From: an uncultured Methanomicrobiales archaeon
Lineage (GTDB): Archaea; Thermoplasmatota; Thermoplasmata; Methanomassiliicoccales; Methanomethylophilaceae
Assembly: GCA_937892275.1 (NCBI GenBank)
Contig: CALAVG010000184.1
Span: 1 to 32,506 of the forward strand
DNA length: 32,506 bases
Reading direction: 5' to 3'
Translations under genes and position numbers: made by a program
The notes under the pieces: model-generated
What the model saw: the letters and a program-made list of their open reading frames with translations, nothing else
Database searches by the model: none
What the model was told of the DNA's origin: nothing
Part shown: positions 14,501 to 22,887 of the stretch, piece by piece
Position numbering within the stretch: the stretch's first letter is position 1
How the letters are laid out: the number at the start of each line of letters is the position of its first letter

Positions 14501-16063
14501 TCACTCCGTGCTCCTGGCGAACCTGATGAGGTCCAGCAGCTTCTTCGAAGGTATCCTCTCCAGCATCATCGGGCCCGAATCCTGCACTGGCGTGTCCTGA
14601 ACGTACATCGGGCGGCGGGATCTGGCCGATTCAACAGCACGGTCCAGCTTTGCCTGGTTCTCGGCGTAGATCCTGAACAGAACATCTCCTTCCTCGACCC
14701 TGTCGCCCTTCTTATGCAACATCTCGAGTCCTGCTCCAAGGTCCGAAGGTGCCCCTGCTCCCTTGGCAATGGCGACCATACCAGCGTTATCTATGTACTG
14801 AACGAACCCCGTTCTCTTGGCGTGGACGTCCTTCACGTACAATCCCGGGACCAGGTGTTCGGACCTCAATCCAGGGTCGCCGTTCTGGGCCTCTACTATC
14901 TCGAGGAATTTGCGGTGTGCCGCTCCCGATCTGAGAATATCCAATGCGCGCTCCTTACCGTCTTGTTCCCCTGCCATCTCAAGGATTATGCCTGCCATGC
15001 TGCAGGCCTTGTCAACGACCTCCGGGTCCCCGTCGCCTCTCTCGAGCACCTCGATGCATTCCTTGGCCTCGAGGATGGGTCCGATCATGTGCCCGATAGG
15101 TTCATCTGCACGGGATACGCTGCATTCAACATGCATTCCCAGCAATGTCCCGAGCTCGGTCAGGTCCTTCGCATAGTTCCTCGCCGTGGCGATATCGGGG
15201 ATCTTTGAACCTTCTCCCATCGGGATATCTATGAGCAGATGTGTGGTGCCGATGGCTACCTTCTTGCTCATGATTGAGGCCAGCATGGTCGGTCTCGGGT
15301 CGATGCCCATCGGATGTTCGGCCTTGATGATCATTCTGCCCACGGGGGCGTAATCCTCGTTACCGCAGGCGAACACTCCGTTCGCCTTCTTTACGGCGGA
15401 CATGAGCTGTTCCTCGTTGAGTTCGACATCGCAGAACGTATCGACGAAATCGGAGGTGCCGCAGGCGCTGCTTATGGCACGGGAGGACATCTTGGGGATC
15501 AGCAATCCTTCAGATGCCACTATGGATACCACGATCGGCGTGATCTTGTTGCCGGGGACGCCGCCCAGGCTGTGGAAGTCTATCACGGGCATCGTGCCGA
15601 AGTCGACAATGATCCCGGTGGATGCCATGGATCTGGTGAGCTGGGCTATCTCAGACATTTTCGCGTTGGTGACGTTGAACGCCGACACGAATGCAAGGAT
15701 CTCCTTCTCGGCAAGATTCCCTTCCATGATGTCCTTGACTATGGATCCTATCTCCTCCTCGTCAAGGGTATGCCCGTTGATCTTCTTGCGGATGGATTTG
15801 ACGGATTCAGGCATCGGGGAGTACACGACATCCACCAGTTCGCCGTCGGCTGCACCGCACCTCTCGAGGACATAGGCGGGCATCCCTATGGAACCCTTCC
15901 CGACCTTATTGTCTGTCGTCACGATGGATGTGACAATGGAACGAACAGACGTGATCAGGATCCTGTCGGTGGGACCCACTCCCAGCTGCAGACAGTCGTC
16001 CCTATTGAGCATGACCACCGGTTCGGACATGGCAACGTCCGATGGCTGTACCGTCAGTTTCAT
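14501..16063 (-). CDS. deoA: AMP phosphorylase
   Basis: This archaeal nucleoside phosphorylase-family enzyme converts AMP (also CMP, UMP) and phosphate to the base and ribose 1,5-bisphosphate. It is the first step of the AMP-to-3-phosphoglycerate pathway with ribose-1,5-bisphosphate isomerase and form III RuBisCO. The 520 residues match the archaeal type, which has an extra N-terminal domain of about 85 residues before the thymidine-phosphorylase-like core. Core motifs include VIDFHSLGGVPGNK, the KMSSRAISSACGTSD signature and GAGAPSDLGAG near the C-terminal barrel-sandwich domain. ATTATATC at 16091-16084 gives a possible leaderless promoter. The PAPS-reductase-like gene ends 32 bp upstream on the same strand. 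The partner enzymes are not in this window. Confidence 0.93.
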   Translation of the reverse strand: MKLTVQPSDVAMSEPVVMLNRDDCLQLGVGPTDRILITSVRSIVTSIVTTDNKVGKGSIGMPAYVLERCGAADGELVDVVYSPMPESVKSIRKKINGHTLDEEEIGSIVKDIMEGNLAEKEILAFVSAFNVTNAKMSEIAQLTRSMASTGIIVDFGTMPVIDFHSLGGVPGNKITPIVVSIVASEGLLIPKMSSRAISSACGTSDFVDTFCDVELNEEQLMSAVKKANGVFACGNEDYAPVGRMIIKAEHPMGIDPRPTMLASIMSKKVAIGTTHLLIDIPMGEGSKIPDIATARNYAKDLTELGTLLGMHVECSVSRADEPIGHMIGPILEAKECIEVLERGDGDPEVVDKACSMAGIILEMAGEQDGKERALDILRSGAAHRKFLEIVEAQNGDPGLRSEHLVPGLYVKDVHAKRTGFVQYIDNAGMVAIAKGAGAPSDLGAGLEMLHKKGDRVEEGDVLFRIYAENQAKLDRAVESARSRRPMYVQDTPVQDSGPMMLERIPSKKLLDLIRFARSTE

Positions 16064-16095
16064 GACAGAGGAATCATATACAGTGATATAATCGA

Positions 16096-18027
16096 TTACT
16101 GTTCGAATTCCTCGCCTCTGGCGAAGTTAACGGAGGGACAGGGTCCGAAGCACTCCCTGCAGAATATGCATTCGTCCTCTTGGATGTGGACCTTTCCGTC
16201 CTCCATGTACAGGGCGTGGGGCCTGCATCTTGCTGCACATAATCCGCATCCGACGCACTGTTCCGCACGCATTATGAGCTGGAAGATGTGGTCGATGGTC
16301 CTTCTGGCATCTAGTTCGGAACCTGATTTGCTGATGATGGATCCCTCGGCGTACAGCGTAGCTCCACCAAGCTCGATGTAGTCGTCCTCTATCTTGTCGG
16401 GCACGATCCATGTGATCGCATGGCAGAACGGCCTGACCTTCTCCAGATCGATCGGCCTGGAAAGCGCGGCTTCGATGCTGTATCCGACGGTACAGGGCGA
16501 GTATCCGTCCTGCACCTTGATAGTGATCGGTCCCTTCTCAGGGGCCTTCGTCTGCTTGGTAAGTTCCGACACCTCTTTTCCGGACACCCTCTGTACCTCC
16601 TCTTTGATGGAGTTGGGTGCGCTCTTCCATCTCCAAAGGCTATAATCCTTCCATTCCTTCGGAAGACCGCGATCCTCCATATAGCTGTCAAGGTACTTGT
16701 CCCATTCGTCCCATCTCCTGCTCTTTCCGGCTATGGCGTCGAATTCGGCAAGGTCCGATGCGGGGCAAAGGAAGCATCCTATCCTGTCCAGACCTCTCGT
16801 GTACCAGACGTTGTAAGGCTCCTTCTTGTAGAATATGTACATCCAGACGTGCATGGCGCACCAGTTCTGGATCGGAGAGGCACCTATCTGTCCCGGTGTC
16901 CAGGGGTTTTTCCAAACGCGGGGCTTTGAGTTCCTCTGCTCGGACTCGTACTTCCTCTGTCCGATGAACGATAGCACCCCGTCCGGGAAGTGCTTGTTGA
17001 TGGCACCGACGGTAGGACCAAGCTTATTTGTCTTGCAGCACCACCTGTAATCCTTGGCGGGGGGTCCGAAGTAGACCAGGTTGCCGAAGAATGCATCGGT
17101 GGGGGCCTTCTCTTCGATGAGCTGCAGTCCGTGCCTCTCGCAGACATCGTGGACATGCTGCACAGTCTCGTCGAACTCCAATCCGGTGTCGACGAAGAGG
17201 ACGGGCAGCTTCAGGCCCGCGTCCAATGTGAGCAGCAGCGAGGAAAGGCTGTCCTTACCTCCTGAGAACGATACGATTGTGGGGAGATCCTGTTTCTCCA
17301 TGGTCTTCTTGATGAAGCCGACGGCCTCATCGACCCTTCTCTTGATGACTCCCTCGTTGGCCTTCACTGCTTCGTCCCATGAATTGTTCTTATCGGTCAG
17401 ATCCCTGAACTCCTCGGGTCTGTACCAGCGGGTCCTGACGGCCACACCCTTTGTGGATTCCACCATCTCGGGACCAGTCATCTTGGCCATACCTGTGGCG
17501 ATGACCTCCCTGTCTGGCGTGACAATTATGATCTCGTCTCCGAACTTGATGTCCGGATCGGCATCCACGACACCGGGTGCCATGAGGTTCTTGCTCTCCC
17601 TGACGAACTTTACCGCCTCGGGGTCACAGACCACGTATCCCTTGGAGAAGTGCTTCCCTATGCGGTATGCGCCTTGCATCCTGGCGACGAACTTCCATCC
17701 AGAACCCATATCATATCTGAACGATGCGATGACGGCACCGTCGATGATGACTTCGTCCATCCTGTCCAGGGAAGGTGCTTTATTGAGGATAACTACGTGA
17801 TTGTCCGGGATGACCGCCTTCCCGGCACCCTCTCCGTAATCGCGGTTGAGGATGCTCCTTAGCAGTTCGATGTCATGCTCGAAGGCGGGCCTGGAGTCCC
17901 CCGGAGGTGTGAGAACTACCTCCTCGGTAGGTCTGGCGCAGACCGGACATTGCTCCTTCTCTAGTATCGGAAGGTTGCATTCGTAACACCATCTTAGATG
18001 ATTCTTGCCCAGTCTTATTGCTGCCAT
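16096..18027 (-). CDS. Multidomain PAPS-reductase-family protein with Zn ribbon, PUA and ferredoxin domains
   Basis: This 643-residue archaeal fusion contains, in order: a zinc ribbon (C14, C17, C27, C30); a PUA-like RNA-binding domain at about 120-205; a PP-loop ATPase with SGGKDS (255-260) and the PAPS/APS-reductase cysteine set CC (330-331), C390 and C418xxC421; and a C-terminal 2x[4Fe-4S] ferredoxin domain with CVGCGLCAARC (591-601) and CIFCRECFGPC (620-630). Members are annotated as phosphoadenosine phosphosulfate reductases, but the PUA domain argues for an RNA or tRNA sulfur-modification role (inference). The ATG at 18027 is chosen over the GTG at 18036: a strong GGAGGTG (18042-18036) sits 8 nt upstream and overlaps the GTG. 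It is the only chromosomal-type gene here that ends in TAA. Confidence 0.88.
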   Translation of the reverse strand: MAAIRLGKNHLRWCYECNLPILEKEQCPVCARPTEEVVLTPPGDSRPAFEHDIELLRSILNRDYGEGAGKAVIPDNHVVILNKAPSLDRMDEVIIDGAVIASFRYDMGSGWKFVARMQGAYRIGKHFSKGYVVCDPEAVKFVRESKNLMAPGVVDADPDIKFGDEIIIVTPDREVIATGMAKMTGPEMVESTKGVAVRTRWYRPEEFRDLTDKNNSWDEAVKANEGVIKRRVDEAVGFIKKTMEKQDLPTIVSFSGGKDSLSSLLLTLDAGLKLPVLFVDTGLEFDETVQHVHDVCERHGLQLIEEKAPTDAFFGNLVYFGPPAKDYRWCCKTNKLGPTVGAINKHFPDGVLSFIGQRKYESEQRNSKPRVWKNPWTPGQIGASPIQNWCAMHVWMYIFYKKEPYNVWYTRGLDRIGCFLCPASDLAEFDAIAGKSRRWDEWDKYLDSYMEDRGLPKEWKDYSLWRWKSAPNSIKEEVQRVSGKEVSELTKQTKAPEKGPITIKVQDGYSPCTVGYSIEAALSRPIDLEKVRPFCHAITWIVPDKIEDDYIELGGATLYAEGSIISKSGSELDARRTIDHIFQLIMRAEQCVGCGLCAARCRPHALYMEDGKVHIQEDECIFCRECFGPCPSVNFARGEEFEQ

Positions 18028-18032
18028 CTGAC

Positions 18033-18143
18033 TCACACCTCCTTACGGTCAGGGGTGTATAAATTGTTTGATGATGCGGTGCCGACGGTGTCGTCGGCCA
18101 ACCGCCGCCGGAAGTGGTTCTTCTTGTGCTTCCTGACCGCCAT
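18033..18143 (-). CDS. Possible small basic protein (36 aa)
   Basis: An ATG lies 2 nt after the surface-protein stop and opens a 36-codon frame whose TGA lies 5 nt before the start of the PAPS-reductase-like gene, just after its ribosome-binding site. The N-terminal half is very basic (MAVRKHKKNHFRRR). The first 21 codons after the Met almost all end in G or C, like real genes here, but no ribosome-binding site is evident and the 3' half overlaps a possible TATA element (TTTATACA, 18063-18056). It could be a coupling leader peptide or chance. Confidence 0.3.
   Translation of the reverse strand: MAVRKHKKNHFRRRLADDTVGTASSNNLYTPDRKEV
18081..18098 (-). terminator. Hairpin between surface protein and PAPS-reductase-like gene
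   Basis: GCCGAC and GTCGGC form a perfect 6-bp stem with a 6-nt loop about 50 bp after the surface-protein stop. There is no T-run, so termination is uncertain. Confidence 0.3.
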
Positions 18144-18145
18144 GA

Positions 18146-20863
18146 TCAGGCTCTCCTGAACTGTATGAAGACGATCGCTGTGATGGCCGCAGCCACTGCT
18201 GCGCCTACGGTTATCATCACTGCGTTGGAGTTGTCGCTCCCGCCAGAGGTCTTGGTCGACATAGGAGCGGTAGGTTCCGTGGTGTCGGTCTTCTCTTCAG
18301 GGGTCTGGGCAGGCGTCTCCGGTTCGGTGACAGGAGGTGTGGTCTCTTCCTCGGTCTTGACTGGTTCCCACTGGGGGTAGAGGTCGAGATCCCTGGTGAC
18401 TGTCACAGTCCCCTTCAGTACAGCCGTCGAGTTGCTTTCGGACCATCCCTTGAAGACGTAACCTTCCCTGTTCATATCTCTCAAGGCTATCGAACCGTTC
18501 TTCTCGCAGTATGTAGGTTCGCTGAATGTTCCCGTGTCATCATGGTATGTGACGCAGATGAGCTTCTCCCAGATCGCATAGAGCGTTGTGTCGGAGCGTA
18601 CCGGTACGGTGCTCGAGGATATGTATTCCGGGGTCTTAGCGGTGCTTGTCTTGCTCCATCCGAGGAACTTGTAACCAGTCTGCACCGGTGTCCCGGCCGC
18701 AGAAAGGGCGAATCTGCCGTCGTTCACCGAGTAGCTGTCGAATTCGGCGGAACCGTTCATCAGTTTCAGACTGTAGCTTGTCTGTTCCACAGGCGTTACC
18801 GTCTTCGACGGTGTCGAAGAAGAACCTGAATCAGATTCCGGCACTGTTTCCGAAGACGATTCCGGTGTAGTCTTATCTGGATCTGTGGCCGGATCCGTAG
18901 GCTGAGTAGGTGTGGCTGGAATGTCCGATTTAGTTTCGGATGTATCCGTAGATTGGTCCGGATTAGTAGCAGGAGATGCCGGTTCAGGGATCTCCTTCCA
19001 GACCGGATACAGTATCATATCCTCTTTCAGAACGACCATGTCGCCGTTGTGATACTGGACCTCTCCAGCAGACGAGAGGGACCAACCCTGAAGTTCGTAA
19101 CCCTCCTTGACGGCATCGTCGGATCCGATCGTGACCTCGGTCCCGTAATCGTACGATGTGGTTTTTGTCTGTCCTTCCAAGGAGTACGTGACCGTGTGCT
19201 GTATGTTGAGCCAGACAGCCTTCAGATCCAAATCACCATTGACAGTGAGGGTCTCTCCTTTGTAGTATTTCTTTCCCGTGTCCCCCAACTCCCAGTTCTG
19301 GAAGGATTTGCCTTCCTTCACCGGATTATCCTGTCCGATCGTGAGGACCGAACCCTCATTCACTGTCATCGATCCGAGGACGGTCTGACCGTCAAGATAT
19401 CTAACAGTGTGCTGCACCTTGTCGCCAAATACGGCATAGATGCTGCAGCTGTGGTCGATTATCGGATCGGTGGTCAGAACTGTGCCGTTCTCCTGGAGGC
19501 TCCATCCCTTGAGCACCTTGTTCTCCGGCACGGTCACTGACAACTGGTATAACTTCAGAGCAGTGTTTGCCTCTACTGATTTCGTTGCTACGACCGTTCC
19601 TTGGGATACGACCGACACATCGAATGTGGCCACGGTCCATTTGCTGACGGCGACATGGTCCTGATATGTCGTTATCTTGTCCCCGCCGGCGTAGGTCTTG
19701 TATCCTACATACCAGCCGGTGAAGATGTAACCGGCGGTGTCAGGCAGGGTCGGATACGAATCGCCTACGGAGAACGTTCCTGATGTTGGCAATCCTGACG
19801 CATTCGGAAGGGCCGAATGGTCGTATGTGACCGTCATCGTGTCGTATGTGGCCTCCAGATAGATATCTGAATCAAGCTGTGCGAACTCCTTTTCGGTGAT
19901 CGCCGTTCTGGTATCGGTCTCCCCCTTTATGTTCCACGACTTGAACAGATCAGGGGCTTGCGTCGGTTTGGGGATCACGAAACTGCCTTCTCCGGTGACG
20001 CGTGTCATATCTTTGATACCCGAGTCGGAGGGGAAATGAATGGTCCACTTGTTCCCTTCGACCTTGAGATCCGTGTTTGGGAATTTGTATTCGCAGTAGA
20101 ACATGGATAGGTTGTAGATCGAAGTGACAGTCTTAGTTCCAGTGGAATCTGTGAAACTCATAGTGGCATCTGAACTGCCGGTTACGAAGCGCATATTGTA
20201 TGCCCCGCTGTTCATTACAGTAACAACCAGTCCGGAGATGTAAGCATTCTCGAATGTGATCTCAGGAACACCCGAGATCTTTACGGACTGATTCTTCTCG
20301 ACTACCTGGCCTTTCAGATTACAATCAGAAAAAGCATCGATCGCGATACTCGTGACTCCCCTGAAGTCCTCGAATCTTACCTTGCTTCCCTTGAACGTCT
20401 CTGATTTGATTTCGGTCACTTCCGTACCCATGAGGTAAGGTCCGAACCCCTGGCAGCCTTCGAAAGCATTCGCGCCTACCGTATTCAAAGAGGAAGAGAA
20501 CTCGAAAGTGGTCTTTCCTGTGTTCTTGAAACAGCCGTCCCCGATGGACGTTACACAGGGGGCTCTGAAGCTTAGCAGACTTGAACACTCTTCGAAGGCA
20601 TTGTTCCCGATAGTCTTCACGTCTTTGTCGAGTAGCACATATTTGATGTCGGTGCATCCTTTGAATGCATCAGCGCCTATCGAAGAAGAGGTTATGTATA
20701 GTTTCTCTCCGGGGGTGCCGCCCGTATAGCATACGGTATCAGCATCGGATATGACAACATATCCTTCCGGAAGGGCACCGTCGGTGCCGTCGGTAATGTT
20801 GACCAGGAAGAACGCTGTGATCACACTGAGAATCACGGCGAACATGGTCATTGTCTTATTCAT
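18146..20863 (-). CDS. Secreted, membrane-anchored BspA-LRR / Listeria-Bacteroides repeat surface protein
   Basis: This is a 905-residue predicted surface adhesin. Residues 1-22 form a signal sequence or N-terminal membrane segment. About 45-190 are BspA-type leucine-rich repeats (IGADAFKGC, IGNNAFEEC, IGDGCFKN, VGANAFEGC). About 340-625 and 700-835 hold Listeria-Bacteroides-type beta-repeats, recognisable by GYxFxGW and LYxxW ends. A Ser/Thr/Pro/Asp linker (about 626-695) separates the two repeat sets, a second T/P/E-rich stalk precedes the C-terminal membrane helix (about 880-900), and RRA ends the chain on the inside. The ATG at 20863 has GGGTGA 6 nt upstream. Such proteins are common in gut-associated Methanomassiliicoccales and gut bacteria and probably bind host or microbial surfaces; the ligand is unknown. 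Confidence 0.88.
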   Translation of the reverse strand: MNKTMTMFAVILSVITAFFLVNITDGTDGALPEGYVVISDADTVCYTGGTPGEKLYITSSSIGADAFKGCTDIKYVLLDKDVKTIGNNAFEECSSLLSFRAPCVTSIGDGCFKNTGKTTFEFSSSLNTVGANAFEGCQGFGPYLMGTEVTEIKSETFKGSKVRFEDFRGVTSIAIDAFSDCNLKGQVVEKNQSVKISGVPEITFENAYISGLVVTVMNSGAYNMRFVTGSSDATMSFTDSTGTKTVTSIYNLSMFYCEYKFPNTDLKVEGNKWTIHFPSDSGIKDMTRVTGEGSFVIPKPTQAPDLFKSWNIKGETDTRTAITEKEFAQLDSDIYLEATYDTMTVTYDHSALPNASGLPTSGTFSVGDSYPTLPDTAGYIFTGWYVGYKTYAGGDKITTYQDHVAVSKWTVATFDVSVVSQGTVVATKSVEANTALKLYQLSVTVPENKVLKGWSLQENGTVLTTDPIIDHSCSIYAVFGDKVQHTVRYLDGQTVLGSMTVNEGSVLTIGQDNPVKEGKSFQNWELGDTGKKYYKGETLTVNGDLDLKAVWLNIQHTVTYSLEGQTKTTSYDYGTEVTIGSDDAVKEGYELQGWSLSSAGEVQYHNGDMVVLKEDMILYPVWKEIPEPASPATNPDQSTDTSETKSDIPATPTQPTDPATDPDKTTPESSSETVPESDSGSSSTPSKTVTPVEQTSYSLKLMNGSAEFDSYSVNDGRFALSAAGTPVQTGYKFLGWSKTSTAKTPEYISSSTVPVRSDTTLYAIWEKLICVTYHDDTGTFSEPTYCEKNGSIALRDMNREGYVFKGWSESNSTAVLKGTVTVTRDLDLYPQWEPVKTEEETTPPVTEPETPAQTPEEKTDTTEPTAPMSTKTSGGSDNSNAVMITVGAAVAAAITAIVFIQFRRA

Positions 20864-20973
20864 TTTGCATCACCCTATGCGGGCCGTTTTCATGGTCCGC
20901 AGGAGTGAGTACAAGTGTGAATATTAGATACGTTGCCGATTTTCTAAGGTCTGCAGAACGAAGGGTTTCCGCT

Positions 20974-22236
20974 TCACAGCCTCGCTTTCTCGTAAAGCGA
21001 CCTATCGGCATCGACTGGGATGGTAGCATCGTATCCGACCTTCCATGTGGTCTTTCCATGCGAGCTCGGGTCGAGCGAGGATCCTGCCGCGCCGGGGATT
21101 TTGATGATCCTGTCTGCCTGCATCCTCGTGGCGACGGCCCATTCCACCTCGCGGTCGTTGAATATGTCTATGTCGTCGTCTACGATTATCACGTTCTTCA
21201 TGGAGGGATGCCCTGTGAACGCGGCCATGATCGCATTGACTCCGTCGCCTTCCTTGTTCTTCTTTATGGACACGACACCGTTGAGCCAACAGCATCCTCC
21301 TTCGGTGAGACGGACGTTCTTCACCCTGGGGACCGCCTGTCTGACGGTCTTGAGTATCATAGGCTCCCTCGGAAGTCCCATGAGCATGAAGTGTTCGTAT
21401 CCCCCGGGCAGGAGCAGGTGGAACATCGGGTCCTTGCAGGTCCAGATCCAGTCGATCTCGATGACTGGCTGCTGTCTCTCGAAGTCGTATGTTCCCGTGA
21501 TGTCCACGAAGGGCCCCTCTTTGGTCTCCTCGAGGGTGATCCTTCCTTCCAGTACATAATCGGTGTTAGCGGGTACATTGATTCCGTTGTCGCACTTCCC
21601 GACCCTGAGGGGGTGACCATGGCCTTTGATTGACATGGACGATGCCACTTCCAGCTCGTCGGCACCGAAGTCCGTGGATGTGGCGGCTGCCAGAAGGACC
21701 TCCGCCTGCGCTCCGATGCATATGGAGATGTTCAGTTCCTCGCCCTTCTCCTTGGCCATGTTGAATATGGTGAAAAGATGTCTGGGAACGAGCCTGACGG
21801 CGATGTGCTTGGAATCCATTATCATCATGCGGTGGAAGGACACGTTCCTCTTCCCCTTGTAATCTGCGACGATGACACCTGATGTGATGTAACGTCCCCC
21901 GTCCTCGGGGAAGTACTTCGGGATGGGGAGCTTCATCAGATCAATATCCATGGAGCACTGGCGGAACGCGGGTTTCTCCACGATCTCGTATTCCTTAGGG
22001 GAGTTGATGGCATCGAGGAGATGGTTCACGATGTTCTCCCTAGGGATGTTGAGCGCCTTCGCGATCTTTTCCCTTGTCGAGAAGATGTTACCTGCTGCCT
22101 TTCCTCCGTTCAGATCCTCGAAGACGACCGTCTTGTTCTGATCCTTAATGAGCTCTGCGGATACATCCTTGGCATCCGATTCGATGTGGGAATTGATTGT
22201 GACGATTTCGCCGAAAAGCGAATCCTTTACTGACAT
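20974..22236 (-). CDS. UbiD-family decarboxylase
   Basis: This 420-residue UbiD-type enzyme uses prenylated FMN to (de)carboxylate unsaturated or aromatic acids. Family features include the GYEHFMLMGLPREP block, a preceding DWIWTCKDPM strand and the late NDREVEWAVATRMQADRIIKIPG segment with SSLDP. In archaea one UbiD clade is anhydromevalonate-phosphate decarboxylase of isoprenoid synthesis; that is a reasonable candidate role, but other substrates are possible. The ATG at 22236 was chosen over longer in-frame starts because family proteins begin here and a TTATTATTT element (about 22268-22260) sits about 28 bp before it, predicting a leaderless mRNA. No ubiX-like flavin prenyltransferase gene is in the window. 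Confidence 0.9.
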   Translation of the reverse strand: MSVKDSLFGEIVTINSHIESDAKDVSAELIKDQNKTVVFEDLNGGKAAGNIFSTREKIAKALNIPRENIVNHLLDAINSPKEYEIVEKPAFRQCSMDIDLMKLPIPKYFPEDGGRYITSGVIVADYKGKRNVSFHRMMIMDSKHIAVRLVPRHLFTIFNMAKEKGEELNISICIGAQAEVLLAAATSTDFGADELEVASSMSIKGHGHPLRVGKCDNGINVPANTDYVLEGRITLEETKEGPFVDITGTYDFERQQPVIEIDWIWTCKDPMFHLLLPGGYEHFMLMGLPREPMILKTVRQAVPRVKNVRLTEGGCCWLNGVVSIKKNKEGDGVNAIMAAFTGHPSMKNVIIVDDDIDIFNDREVEWAVATRMQADRIIKIPGAAGSSLDPSSHGKTTWKVGYDATIPVDADRSLYEKARL

Positions 22237-22359
22237 AGGGTTCGGGATGTGTTTTTGAAATAATAATGTAGAGTACGTTCTCTGTCGAATACCAGCCAAT
22301 AACCTCAGAAAGAGTTGGATGTATCCTCCATTATATACTTGGAAGGAAATTCTCACCTC

Positions 22360-22788
22360 ATGTCTAACTTTGAAGACCTGCTCAAAGAGTACGTATCGAT
22401 TGAACCTGCAGACCGCGGAGGATTCTTCCTGGCCAAGGTCCAGACCATGGATGGTTACAGCAAGGCCTTCCCCATGATATGGGAGTTGGTGGAGACATTC
22501 ATTTGCAAGACAGCGGTATTGGACGGAAAACTGGATATCTCAGAGTATGCGGTCATCCAGGGACTGGCGATCCACCGCCGCGGTGCCCCCTTCGATCCCG
22601 AGGAGTTCACCCAGAGGCTCGGACAGTTCGCAAAGGAAGGTGCGGACACCAAGATCGCCGAGGTCGCCTTCTCGATGCTCCCCGAATACGTCAGGGACGA
22701 CATTGTCATGATGCTGATCTGCTTCGCCAGCGTCGACGCCATAGTATCGGCCCAGGAATCCGAGTGGATATCGACCATCTGCTTCTGA
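22360..22788 (+). CDS. Small all-helical protein, TerB-like
   Basis: This 142-residue soluble, acidic protein is not assigned to a named family with certainty. Two similar helix-turn-helix units, AVLDGKLDISEYAVIQGL (52-69) and CFASVDAIVSAQESEWISTI (121-140), follow the pattern D-G-x-[IL]-S-x-x-E-x-x-x-I that is typical of TerB-like (tellurite resistance/DjlA N-terminal) domains. This suggests that fold; function is unknown. TTATATAC at 22331-22338 lies about 26 bp before the ATG at 22360, so the mRNA is probably leaderless. It is divergent from the UbiD gene and followed by a hairpin. Confidence 0.7.
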   Translation: MSNFEDLLKEYVSIEPADRGGFFLAKVQTMDGYSKAFPMIWELVETFICKTAVLDGKLDISEYAVIQGLAIHRRGAPFDPEEFTQRLGQFAKEGADTKIAEVAFSMLPEYVRDDIVMMLICFASVDAIVSAQESEWISTICF

Positions 22789-22796
22789 TCAAAAAC

Positions 22797-22811
22797 GGTC
22801 CCTCGGGGACC
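22797..22811 (+). terminator. Terminator after the TerB-like gene
   Basis: GGTCCC/GGGACC forms a perfect 6-bp stem with a TCG loop, 8 bp after the stop codon, followed by a pyrimidine-rich stretch with TTTT. Confidence 0.6.
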
Positions 22812-22857
22812 CTTCCATCCTTTTCGATACATTCCATGCGCATGCGCGCATAATCCC

Positions 22858-22865
22858 ATAAATAC
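22858..22865 (+). promoter_or_regulatory. gltX TATA box
   Basis: ATAAATAC is centred about 26 bp before the gltX ATG at 22888, so transcription should begin at or next to the start codon (leaderless). Confidence 0.5.
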
Positions 22866-22887
22866 TGCTTACAGATTCGGAACATCT

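Noticed and set aside
15314..16381. Long plus-strand frame opposite the AMP phosphorylase gene
   Set aside because: It is a reading-frame shadow of the strongly conserved minus-strand gene; its His/Asp-rich composition is typical of antisense frames.
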